DNA of 64,000 nucleotides, taken from the NCBI GenBank assembly GCA_030068145.1, contig JAPJBO010000973.1:1-64000 (forward strand), given 5' to 3'. A program made the position numbers and the translations under genes. The stretch comes from Diplonema papillatum. Taxonomy: Eukaryota; Euglenozoa; Diplonemea; Diplonemida; Diplonemidae. The notes beneath the pieces were generated by a model, which saw only the letters and a list, made by a program, of their open reading frames with translations, had not been told where the DNA came from and did no database searches. Shown here one piece after another: positions 37,189 to 49,200 of the stretch. The first letter of the stretch is position 1, and every line of letters begins with the position of its first letter.

Positions 37189-39183
37189 GGACACACCTAA
37201 GTCGGGAAATTACTTATCGGAACGTTACCGATAAGTAATTTTTTGTTACCAATAAACAATTTCCTGTTACCGATAAACAATTTTTGTTACCGATAAATAA
37301 TTTTGTTGTTACCGATAAATAATTTCTCGTGTTACCGATAAATAATTTTCTGTTACCGATAAGTAATTTCTGCTGCCGATAAGTAATTTTGGTGTTACCG
37401 ATAAATAATTTCTGTTACCGATAAATAATTTCTCGTGATACCGATAAATAATTTTCTGTTACCGATAAGTAATTTCTGTTACCGATAAGTAATTTTGGTG
37501 TTACCGATAAATAATTTCTGTTACCGATAAATAATTTTGGTGTTACCGATAAATAATTTCTGTTACCGATAAATAATTTTCGATCCGAAACAAATTGGTG
37601 CCCGTGAAGGCTAGGTAGAAGCCCTCTTCAGGCACATTTTGCGCCCGGATAGCCGAAACTGGGATATACGGGACAAGATTTTGTTGCTGGAGAAGTGATT
37701 GCTCTGCCGCCCCCAAAGCCCAATCTGTTCAGCTGTGTTGATCACTTAGCTTTTCTATTGCTTCAGTGTGTCGAGAGAAGAGTTCGAGTAAGGTTTCGTA
37801 TATCACGTTACTGCCATGACGGCACCATGGCACTACAATCGAACAGACAGTCAATCAGAGTTGTCTTGTTTGCGTATCTGGGGTCTTATTTTTTTGGGGG
37901 GAAGGCCCTTTTGACCCTGGATTTTTCGAGAAGATTTTTGAAACAGCCCAAAGATATTCGTCGTTTCCTGATATTCGCGTAATTGTTGTCCAGATTACTG
38001 ACCGTGAGAAAGGGTTCCAAGTACAAGCTGTCAATTCTGTCTGAGTGCGCGACACAGTTTACCGATATCGCGTGCCTTCTGTGCCAGGGGTCGGATACGC
38101 TTACTTGCTATCCGGTGCTAACGTTGTAGAAGGCCCACCTATCAGCCTGAGTTCAGCTCCACAGGTTCGTTTCGTTAAGGCAACTCATAATCACTTCGGT
38201 GTGAGGGATTAGTGGCAGAAACGTTGACTTGGCCAAGAGTTGCCACAAGCCACCACAGCACAGAAGCGCAGCCGAGGGCATCCGGCAGGAGAAGTCATAG
38301 CTGAGAAACGCAAGCCTGCAGCTTGTGTTCTCGGATGAGTCAGGCGCGAGGCAAGCACCCGCCAGCCTCAGAGTTGAGTCGGGAAGGATACATGTCGATA
38401 TTCCTTGAGTGGGCATATGAAGCGCATGATTGCGGAAAAGGACAAGAAATAGAGCCATCTATTGTAGTCGCCGTGGCGCGTAGCATGAGCACACCTGCGG
38501 TGGGTTGAAGGGGTGCAAGATCCAAGTTTTGGGTCCAAGTTTTTGGTCCAAGTTTTGGGTCCAAGTTTTTGGTCCAAGTTTTGGGTCCAAGTTTTGGGTC
38601 CAAGTTTGGGTCCTAGTTCCAACTTGGTTCAACACTGGTTCCCTGCCACCAAAGGTGTTTGCCGCACAAGTGCTTTGTCGTTCTCTAGTCTGCCCGAGCT
38701 TAGTCCACCAATTATAGATCATCACACGCAGGCCTCGAAGGTTTTGCTTCCTGCTGGTTCGTTTCCACTGCGGTTAGCCACGTACGATGTCGTGAGCTGA
38801 ACATCCTCAAGAACGGACAAAAGCACTCACCCAGTAGCCCATTTTCCCATTCTTCAGTTGTCAAAAGAAACGATCATTTTCTTCTTCTCAAGTGTTGCGC
38901 TCCTCCAGAAGGCTGTTCGCAGGGATGTCCCGTGTTCAAGATGGATACCGTCAGAACTCAAATTTCTCATCCATCACAACAAGGAGGGGGTGGGTAACAC
39001 GAAATTATTTATCGGTAACAGAAATTGTTTATCGGTAACACGAAATTATTTATCGGTAACACGAAAATATATATCGGTAACAAAATAACTATTTATCGGT
39101 AAGAAAATAAGTACTTATCGGTAACAAAAAATTACTTATCGGTAACAGTTTCCGATAAATAATTTCCCGACTTAAGTGTGTCC
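37189..39183. mobile_element. Foldback-like element, 1995 bp, with tandem-repeat arms
   Basis: The left end ggacacacctaagtcgggaa and the right end ttcccgacttaagtgtgtcc are inverted copies. Inside them, the left arm (37200-37590) has about 20 units of gttaccgataaataattt, and the right arm (38998-39165) has about 8 inverted units (aaattatttatcggtaac). The ~1.4-kb interior has no transposase and includes a 14-bp tandem repeat (38519-38612). Long inverted arms made of short direct repeats are typical of foldback elements. No clear target duplication is visible. Confidence 0.75.
38519..38612. repeat. 14-bp tandem repeat ggtccaagtttttg
   Basis: About seven units alternating one base in the T-run, inside the foldback-like element. 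Confidence 0.85.
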
Positions 39184-42100
39184 GATATGGTTTTTTCCGT
39201 TTTTTTTCCTGTACCTTTTTCCTGAAGCCGCTTGCTATTCTGTGGGGAGAAAAAAACACAGACAACGCAAAAAGGAAGGAGCAAACAAAAACGAAGTGTA
39301 AATGAACTGGGGAGGGGATGACGTGAAGGAATCGCAGGGAAGAGGTGACGCAGAAGTTTCCTACCACGAGAATGGGCCGCTGAAGGAGGCTCAGACGGTT
39401 GGTTGGCTTTGCGCGTTAACCAAGACGCTGGGAATGATTCTACTACTTTTCCTAAACCCCCCAGAGGGCTTCGATTTTCGCAGCACTTGAGGGGATGGAC
39501 CGGCTTGCATCGGTTTTGAGTGGATGCTAGCTTTTTCTTGTGCGTGTAGCTAGTGATTCCTTCGACATACAGGAGAGGTACAGAGAGGGCGACTCAGGAA
39601 GAAAAGAACACAAAAAAAAAAAAAAAGGTGAGAAGAGCTGGAAACAACGCGGCCAGCTAAACGGGGTGGGGGAGGGTGTTCTTGGAACTATTTTTTTTCT
39701 TTTTTCTCGACTGCAGGGTTTATTCTAGGATGCTGGATTTTCGGCATTGAGGGGTCCGACTCTATTCGCTGAGCTGGAAATATCTTTCCCGTGCAGTTTG
39801 AGGCGAAGTCCAGCTCTTCCTCTTTCACGTGCAGTTTCATGACAGTGTCAGGCAGACACATGAACATTGCAGCAGTGGGACACAGGCTTCTAGCGTTCAG
39901 TGTGGTTTAGAGGTTCTGAGAGCTATAATCCATGAAGTTGTTGGACCCCTTGAACTCTTAGTTGACTCGCAATTCTTATTCTTTCTTGAGGGGTCCGCTG
40001 GACCTCGTTGGACCCCAGAATAAACCTGATTTACTAAAAATGTTTACTGCGACTCTTTCACAGCATGCTTTCTTCAATCATTCATCCGACTGGCACGAAG
40101 TCGCCTGCACTTTGCTTGCAACTGATTAACTGGCATTACACTGGCATTACACTGGCACGGCTCAACGTAAACCTGCGGAATGGAGAAGCGTATGACAAGC
40201 TGCGGATGCGAGACTTGCCTTGACCTTGACAGCTTTTTTGCAAAGTGACGGGGATTCCAGGTCGGGTGAAAAATTGGGAGGATGAGAGCCGAGCACGCAC
40301 CCACGTTGGTCTCTGAACAAGAAGAAGTGAGGACAGCAGCATAAAAAAACACTAAGTCGTACAAGCGTAGCCCCGGATAGGCCCAGGTTAGGGTGGGGGG
40401 AGAATGCGGGTGGGCAGGACGCAGTGAGACACGGGGGAAAGGTGGGGGGTTTTCAGCTTCGGCAACGCACGGGATCCGTATTGCTGGACTGTTTCTACTA
40501 CTTTTGGCATATTCTTTCCGATTCCAACTTCTTTTCGTGCCTTTTAGCAACGGTGGTGTTGGGGGTGTTTCCCTCTCCCGGGTACTACGCACTAGGTATA
40601 CTGGTCTGGATTCAGCTTATTTCTACACTTTTCGGGCTCGTGTTGCGATAGTTACACTTTTCATGAAAAGATGCACGAAATGTGTACCAAATTTTCTTGG
40701 AGCAAGAACGGCCTTCAAGTGACGAGAGTCTGTAATGACAGGATTTATTTTTGACCAAAACTGGTCTGACGACCAGATTACCGTCCCGAAGCTAGTACCC
40801 GAGACCAGGAGCTGGTGATTAGGTGCCACCAACGAGCCGTTGAAGTGCATGCCCGTGCCCTAGTGAAAGCTAGCACTTCCTGAGACCCGGACTAGGAATC
40901 GGGTGCTACCATAAGATTATTCTTTACTAAAAGTCTTTCTCTTTATTTAGACTGTTTCGTCGGGACTCGTGTTTGATTTGTTCTTTTTGCTGCATTGTTT
41001 CTTTCATTTTTTTGAAGGTGGGCTAGTGCGATTCTACCCCCAAGCGGCTAAGGATCCGGCGAAACGTTTTTCACCGGATGGTCCTGTGTTCCTCGGAATT
41101 CTTTCGGAGGTTCGTCGTACAGGGCGCTTGCGGGGACAAATCTTGGGGGTTGGGGTTGTTTCTGGAAATAACGGGAAGGTCAAAAGAGCTTGCGGTGCTC
41201 ACTGTAGGAAGGAGGCGCTTTCTGCTGTTGGTATTCGGGGGATAGATAAATTGGAATGACGGCAGGCTAGGCGAAGAATGGGTTGTCGTTTGTGTTTTAT
41301 TTTTTTTCCTTTTCAGTGGCATTCGAACGACGTAGGTACCAGGGAAAGCCTGCTAGACGGGAGCCAAGCTCCTTCACGTGTTCGGCGGTACTGCAGAGCC
41401 ACGGGCCTACGGGTCAAGTGGCTACCGATTTCCCAAACTAAAGCATCAAGACGTGGCGCACCTTGGAGCGCTGAACAAAAGCTCGTCGAGACGGTCAGCC
41501 GCAGGGCAGAGCGGACGGGGTTGTGGCACTAGCAGGCGCAGGTGCTATTCAAAAGTCGTCGCTCGCTGCTGTGCCAGGCAGTGTGAGGAGGCATCAGTTG
41601 CCACCGATAGAAGTATTCTGCTCGGGAGAGCAAAGACAATACGTGGCACCTGACCAAACACCACGTGCCAGACACACCTGCAAACCTCAGGTGCCGGATA
41701 CTTTTGATCAAACATCACGTGCCAGGCGACCGCGTGTCAGACTTAGTCCGAAGGTGCAGCAACAACAGGATTCGGGGATCTGTCCGAACCTGGTGCCCCC
41801 CTTTTCGATTTTCCCCTGCAGTTTTTTGCATGGAGGGGGGGAATCGATCGTCGACGCAACGGGCAATCGCGATTGACAAGAAGCAGGGTAGAACGGCTGG
41901 GCTGGCCCGGGTGATAGAGATTCGGGTGCCGTTGCTGGGTTCCGCTCCCTACTCGCGTGTTCGAATTCGGCAGACGCTTTTTTGTGTTCCGACGGTCTCG
42001 GTGGGACGTGCAGAACGGTGACTTTCGACCTTTTGTTTGCTTCGTGAGGTTCAGCTTGGTGCACGCGTGGGTGGGGCGATAGAAACCGTACACCACGAGA

Positions 42101-42260
42101 GTAGGAGAAAGTAGAAAAGGGAAACTAGAGTTTTCGTTGACCGCACTACCCTGAGCCCAAATCCTGGACGTGGTTTCAGGTGGCAAACTTGGCAAATGAT
42201 CATGATCAGAAGTTCCTACTTGGGCGGTTCAGTTTCATCACACATTGCATGTGGCTAAAA
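39184..42260. other. No gene seen
   Basis: Unassigned short frames on both strands. A small inverted or repeated acgtgccag motif occurs at 41665-41730. The end (42145-42258) is the second copy of the repeat noted at 13895-13975. Confidence 0.4.
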
Positions 42261-42262
42261 GA

Positions 42263-42488
42263 AATACTCGAGGGGCTGCCTTGTGCTTACTTCGAAGGAG
42301 GCTAGAGGGGGAGAAACAATACAACTACAAAGTGGGTCTTTTTTGTTGAACGCTTACGCCCGCCACTAAACCCAGATTCACCTGTGTTTCGTGTGGGCTA
42401 CAGCACATTTACCTCCTTTTTTGATCTTTTGCAGCTGGCAGCCTCCTCAAGTATTTCCTACAAAGCAGGTGCTTATACAAAAAAAAAG
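42263..42488 (+). mobile_element. MITE-like family A, full copy
   Basis: gaaatactcgaggggctgcc at the left; ggcagcctcctcaagtattt and the tail aaagcaggtgcttatacaaa at the right. It is closest to the copy at 6607. Confidence 0.8.
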
Positions 42489-42814
42489 CTTGATGTTTTC
42501 TGACGCACAGGATTCGTGATTTAAAGTTTGCACACAGGGGTGTCGCCGCGGAAGCTGGAGTTCAAAAGAGTGCGCTACACCAAAAGAATGCAAATGTGCG
42601 CCCGAAACCCGGGTGCAACACCCGCGTTTCATAACTCCAGCTATCGCTTCAGCTTCTGCGACCGGACTCCCCTCGTGTGGGTGCGCGGAGGTGCAGCGGG
42701 CAAGACCAACTGTTCAGCGCAGCTGTGCTACCTAACAACAGGCTAGCTCTTCCCGCGTCGACCGCGGAACAGCGAGGGTAGTCATCCTGGCGTTCCGTGG
42801 TAACAGTTCAGAGG

Positions 42815-43090
42815 ATTGCAAGAACGTGCTTGGAATGGATATGTGCTCAAAAAACACCGCACTGGTCCCGTCTGCGCCGTGTTTCGGTCCTTTAAGCCAC
42901 GGATAAGAAGGCGGACCATCAGCGCGGAACCTGAGTGTCTGCAGACCGGACAGCAGTGCGAGTCTGGTTTGTCAGGCGGCTGTTCGTAGCTCGCCACAGC
43001 CAGGACCACCCGTGCTACCAGAGCACAGGCGAATCCGTCACGGGGAGGAGGCCCCTACACCCGTGTCTGAGCGATCAGCTAAAAAACTCA
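42815..43090 (+). repeat. Dispersed repeat family C, near-complete copy
   Basis: Follows the order of the 7246 copy from gcaagaacgtgcttggaatg to acggggaggaggcccctaca, then gagcgatcagctaaaaaact. Confidence 0.75.
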
Positions 43091-43291
43091 GGGTCGGTAG
43101 CAGCTCGGGGAAACAGCAGTCTGACCGGGCTGATGGCTTTGCGGTGGCAACAGGCTGGGTACCTCGCGGGAACGCAGCCGACACTTCACTCCCTTAGGTA
43201 GGTGCAGTCAAATCGGGAGACCCCCCCAAGAGCGGCGGTGCGTCTGCCGCTAGAGGGGTTCCGCGCGGCCTGGGGGGGGGGGGGTTGTTTT

Positions 43292-46200
43292 TCAGTAGAA
43301 TCGGCCCCTGCCCTGGCGGGGCGCGGCTTGGTTGTACACCTGGTGCTGCTGGAGCTGCTGCTGCTGGAGGAGGGCCAGCGCGCGCCGCTTCTCGGCCAGG
43401 AGCTCCCGCGGGTGCGCAGGCGGGCAGTGCCCCGGGTACGCTCCGAGGATCGGCGGGAATCGGGAACGCTGCTCGGTGGGGCCGCTGTGCGTGTTTGGTG
43501 GTTAGGTGCAGTGGTTTTCCGCTTACCTACCCCCCCCCCCGTGCACAAGATGGATAGCCAAACCCCCTTGATTAAGATGGATAACGGGCGAGAATGCCAA
43601 TCCATCTTAAACACGGGGGTGAGTAAGGCGACTACACTGTAGTCTACAGTGCCCCCGTTAAGATGGATACCCCCCTTGATTAAGATGGATACCGCCAAAA
43701 CCCGAATTATTCATCCATCTTATGCACGGGGGTGTAGGTAGCCAACAAAATGAAACTGGTTGGCTAAAAAACTCTCACGGTTCACAAAAAACAGCATGGA
43801 TTGACAAACTCCCTTTCAGAAGTTGTTGGATTTGTCCATTTTTTTGCGACAACCAATTTCTGCTTCCCTGGAGACAGTATTTGTTACAGCTAAAAAGAAC
43901 GTTGGCAGCGGTTTAACCAGAACACACGTAGGTTAAATCGCACAAACAAAAAATAATTGCTCGTGCTATGGCTTGTGAGTTCAAGGCCGTGGATTGGTCC
44001 CCGATCCAGGTTGTCCGCGCCCCCGACGAGTGGGAGGCCGCGGAGGAAGACGTCGACTGCTGTGTCGATTGTGGAAAGATCCACACCGCGGGGGCGTTCT
44101 GTGCCCGATGCGGGAAACGGGGTCTGGCCACCTGCCTCAAAGCGGCGCTCCCAAGGGAAGTCGCGCCCCTGTTCGTAGACCACTTAGCGGCGGACGGGTG
44201 GGTTTGCCCCGCCTGCATAGTGGCGGTGCACCAGGCTGGCACCACTCTTCAAGAAGAGTTCCGTGTCCGGATCGCTCGTGCTCAAGAGCACGACGCTCCG
44301 CCGAGCTTGGCTCAAGAGCCATTGCTCGCTGCCGTTGAGGAGGGCCCGGTCAAGACCGCTCTCCTCGCTTTGTTCGCCCAATCTGCCTTCCAAAGCCTCC
44401 CGATGGCTGCGCAGGCCGCACCGGTCATGACCGAGGCGGTGGACCCACGCCGAGTCATGACTTGGGTGGAGGGGTTGGCGACGGCTCCGGGGCGCCAAGT
44501 CATCCTGTCCGAAATAAAAGGCAGATACGCCTACCATTTGGTTCCCGAGAACCCCCACGACGCGGGGAGCGTGGTCGACCACGAGCGCCGGACCCACTTC
44601 GTCACTCTTATCGCCCTGATGCCGTTGGCGTACCAGACCCCGCCCATCCTCCAGGTGCTCCATCACATCATGGTCCGCCTGGAGGCCCTGCGGCTGAAGT
44701 GCTTGCATGCGAACGGGATCGAATTCCAGATTGCGTGGGAGACCCGGTTCGGACTTCACGAAGTCGGCTCTGGTCCAGGCGCAAAAGTCCATGGCCGACC
44801 TCTCAAAAAAGGCGGACCAGAGGGACGAAAGGAGGGAGCACCCCTCGAAGAGGCCGCGGAAGTGAATTGCGGCGAGCGCTTCTGTTCCCACCGGCCTGCC
44901 TTCGGAGGGTTTGTGGAAGGAGTTGGCAGCGAGGTCACGACCTCGGAAAAAGGACTCCGCGTGCCCCGATCAAGATCGGTTCCGGACGGACCAGGAGTCA
45001 CTACTCCTCGCGTTGCAGAAGTGCTACAAGAGCACCCCTGCTATGCTGTCGGTGGTGAGCCGTGCTCAGAGGTACGCAGTGGAGGCCCGCCGGTTTTACC
45101 CCGCATTGTCCGACGAGGAGGCTTTCCTCATGTGGGTGAACCGGAAGATGATGGCCGGCGAGCTCACTGCCGAATCTGCCCTCCAGTACGCAACGTACTT
45201 CAGGATGTCCCGGGTGGACTGGATGGGTGCTTATCGCCGTTCGGTCAAGCTGACCATGGAACAGTTCGAGGGCCGACGCACCCGCGACGCCGGACGGACT
45301 CCGACCAAGGCGGCGATACAGTTGGTAGTCTCACGAGGCTCGTCCTTGCACGCCATGGCCCTCCGGTTCCAGTGGTCGACGGCTTGCAGGTTCGTGGATC
45401 TGCAGCGGATTCGGCTGGACCACATGTGGTCGGTGGACACAGGACAGGTCATGATCCTGTTCGTCGGCGGGAAGACCGACCCTACCTCAAGAGGCCAGGG
45501 TCTCTTGCTACCGCGAAGCGGTCCTTTTCTGACGCCTTTCTGGGAATGGATCACGATCCATCGGCCGGCCCTGGGCACCAAGGCGCCCCTGTTCCCCAAC
45601 CTGTCACGACAGGCCTACAACAGTTTCCTACAAGAGGAGCTGGGGGTGTCGTCGCACCGCATCAGACATGCCGCGCTGAGCTGGGTGGCCCTCCTGGAGG
45701 GCGAGCAGACGGCGATGAACGTGGGGCGACACCTGAATCCCAGGACGACGCGCTTATACACTCCGCATCACCTTTGGCAGCCGGTCCTGCTCTCAGCCCC
45801 GGGCACAGCTGCCTTGCAAAGGACTGGGTGAACAGCGGCCCCGCCAAACAATCGCTGTGGCCGCGTCATCTCGACAAGATCCTGCAGGGGTATGACTACG
45901 CCAACGGCTGGCTAGACGCGAGTAGCGGGAAACGGGTCACGAAGGCCTCGTATGACGGAGAGATCGCTGCGACCGCCCCGCCGTTCAATCACGAAGCGCT
46001 TCTGCAGGATTTCCCCAGCCTCCGCAGCAACATGAGGTGGGTCCTCGACGCCGCGTTTATCGCCACCATGCTGAAGCCGGGCTCGTTCGTATCCCGCAAC
46101 ACTCGTATGACGGAGAGATCGCTTGCTTGAGTTGGACGTCGCTGCACCGGTCCCTAAAGCGGCGTCTTCCCGCTGGTTCCACGGCGCGTTTACGGTGGAC

Positions 46201-49200
46201 AAACGGGCCCCCGGTCAGCTGCGCTTCATCCTCAGCTGCGAATCCATCAACCGGGCTACGGCACACGTGCCTCTGCCCCCCTGCGACCTGCCCAGCTACG
46301 CCACCATCGTGACTACGGTGCTGTCCCGCAAGTGGGTGGCTGAGTTCGACTTCCGCTCCTTTTTCTTCCAGTTTGCGCTGCCTCCAGAGGTCAGGAAGTA
46401 TTTATGTTTCCGTGTTGAGGGCAGGCTGATGTGGATGACGCGCCTGCCGATGGGCTACCGTGCCGCGCCTCAGGCGGCCCAGGCGGTCTCGCTGGAGCTT
46501 GCGGTTGCCGCCGCCCAGGGTGTTGACGTTGAGGTCCTCGCGTGGATCGACAACGTGATCTTCGTGGCGGACACTGAGGCCGAAGTTATGGAAGCCTCGG
46601 CTCGCTTCAAGGCTTTGACTTCGAAGTACGGCTTGACCATCGGGAGCTGGTCCAAGCCTTCTACCCGCGCGGTGCTGCTGGGACTGGATCTCGACCTCGC
46701 AGCGAAGAGATGGCGCGTGGACCCAGCCTGGACGATGAAGGCCGGACCGGTAATGGGCCAGATCCTGGAGTTCAGTGCGGCTCCCGTCCGCGTGTGGTGG
46801 AAACTGACCGGGTCTCTGCTCTGGCGTCGCCACGTGATGGGGTACCCTCTCCACGAGGTGCTTCCCCTCTTGCATTGGATGTCCGCCCTGGCCTCCGGCC
46901 GCGCGTCTACCGACAGCGCGTTCTGGGACTCCGTCGCGCCTTGCCCAGCTGCGGTCAAGAGCTGCCTCGCTGCCCAGTGCTCCGACATGCGGGGTAACGC
47001 CTGGCGGCAATGGTGCAGACCGGTTTACACTCGTTCGATTGATGTCGTCTCCGACGCCAGCATGTCGGCATGGGCATTCGTGGCAGACGGGTTCCATGTC
47101 TATGGGGGCTTTCCTTCGGAGTTGCTCCACGCGGACATCTTCATGAAGGAGCTATACGCCGTCGTTCGGGCCGTAGAGCACGCGGTCCACGCCCAGTCGA
47201 GCATGGACATCAACCTGCTTTGTGACAACAAGGCGGTGATAGGCTGCGTACGCCGCGGCTACACGCTTCGTCAGGATGCGATGCAGCTGCTAACTCTGAT
47301 CAACAAGAGCTTGGCCTCATCCAGGAGCCGGCTGAACATCAGCTACGTTCCGTCGCTCCAGAACATCGCGGATCAGTACACAAGACTGAATCGTCCGCAA
47401 TGTTAGCGCCCAACATCGACTTCCCGCTTCGTCGAGTCCTCGTCAAGTGGGTCGGTTGGTTTTTCCTCCGTGTGGCATGCAATTCATCATATCAGGCGAT
47501 CAGCCGCTTTTTTGCTTAGTTTCCGCCGGGTCCCATCCCGGGTTATCTGTCGCTTACGGTGGAGAGAAGGAGGGGGGAGGGGGGGTCCGAATAGGGGCCG
47601 CTCGTGCTCCGGTGCCTGTTCTTTTATGCGACAACCAATTTCTGCTTCCCTGGAGACAGTATTTGTTACAGCTAAAAAGAACGTTGGCAGCGGTTTAACC
47701 AGAACACACGTAGGTTAACTCGCACAAACAAAAATGATCATGAAGTAGTAAAATCCTCACTCCTCTGCTTGTGTCTGTCACTCTCGTCCACCGCTCCTGC
47801 TCTGCTTGCCGCGCGCCGTATAGTTGGAGTAAAAAGTGAAGCCAGAAAGCTGCTAATCTTGCTGCTGACCACATGAGGTGGTGTCACGGGAACTCCGAAG
47901 AAAAATGAAGCAAACGGTTGCTCACACGGCCATTAAAGCTGGGTGAGGGCTCCGCAAACGCGGTGAGAAGAAGCGGCGGACACCCGCCAACACGGCACGA
48001 CCCCCTTCTGCGGACAACGACGTTCACCTGTGAGCCGCCCCCGCAGCACAAGGCCTGGCAGTCACTCTACTGCAACAAACGCCCACCCTGTGACAATCAG
48101 ATGAGCCTGATCATGAGGTGCCTGTAAAGATCAGATGCCTGTAAATATCAGATGCCTGTAACGAACAGATGCCTGTGAGGGACAAATGTCTGGGAGAACG
48201 ATTGTCTGTAGTCACTACTGAGCGAGGCCTATAGCGAGCAGATTCCTGCAATGAACAGTTGCCTGCTATGCGCAGATGCCTGTCGACAGATCCTGTAATG
48301 AACAGACGGAACGCTCGGATGGAATGATGCAAGTGCGCAAACACCACAGGAGAAAAAGTACATGTGCGCCGGGCTATGCGCAGCAGTTAAAGTTCGGGAA
48401 ACCGTAAAGTTCGGGAGAAGCAAAGGTCGGGCGATGCTAAGTTCTGGACCAGAATCTGGTAGACTGACTCAAATTACCCAAGGGAACTCAAAAGCCACGA
48501 GATATTGAGAAACTCGGCAAAAAAAAACGCAAATGTCGGACACATTAGACCCCGAACCCCAAACTGCTGCCTCTACGCGCGAAGCGCAGCACTTTTTATA
48601 GTGTCATTTCGGAAAGCAGCAAAGTAACGGGCGAAACCAAGTTGCTAAGTTGTGGTGATGCAAAAGCAAAGTTCGGGTGAAGCAAAGTTCGGGCGATGCT
48701 CAGTTCTGGTAGACTGACCCACAATACCCAAGGGGACCCAAATACCGCGAGTTATTGAGAAACTCTGCAAAAAACGCAAATTTTGGGATGATAGACCCCG
48801 AAAAGCCCAACAACCCCCGAAAATCATTTTCGACCGGAAAAGTGCCTCGCCCGGGTTTCCTCGGCCGCGGGCCTTCAGGCCTGAATTGTGCGGTAAATAC
48901 CCGGTGCCGAGTCACGGATCGAAAACCCCGGAGCGGGGGAAATGGACTACTAGAAAAACGCGTACGGTAGGCTAAAAAAAGTGCCCCCGGGCTTCGCCCC
49001 CGACCCCCTAAAAAGTGGGGTTGGCTCGACAGAGCTATTAGCATATCCTCGTCTCGGACCAAGTAAACAATGTCCGATTCCACTGATTCCGACTCACTGA
49101 TTCGAAATCCGCTGGCTCCGTGGCAACAACAGATTTCGTCGCGGACCCGGAGCCCGATCACGAGCCTGAGGCTCGTGAAGGCCCGATGAATCTTGAGGAC

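Larger units (their letters stand above)
43845..47734 (+). mobile_element. Tyrosine-recombinase (YR) retrotransposon, 3.9 kb, antisense in NEK-B intron 2
   Basis: Terminal direct repeats of 108 bp (43845-43952 and 47627-47734) are almost identical: gcgacaaccaatttctgctt to acacacgtaggttaa and cgcacaaacaaaaa. Between them, in order, are a gag-like ORF, a tyrosine recombinase and an RT-RNase H. The absence of an integrase or DDE domain and the presence of a YR place it with the YR retroelements (DIRS, Ngaro, VIPER/TATE). The recombinase lies upstream of the RT, as in VIPER/TATE and unlike DIRS. Two frame changes (near 44750 and 46120) suggest a slightly damaged copy, although the nearly identical repeats suggest recent activity. 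Confidence 0.85.

Noticed and set aside
40969..41259. Plus-strand ORF starting MFDLFFLLHCFFHFF as a signal-peptide protein
   Set aside because: The hydrophobic start comes from a T-rich run, and the rest has no recognisable fold or conservation that I can see.
43968..46130. 720-codon frame as a single fusion protein in the retroelement
   Set aside because: Only its first ~260 residues (gag-like) and last ~110 residues look like protein; the middle is the out-of-frame shadow of the recombinase ORF.
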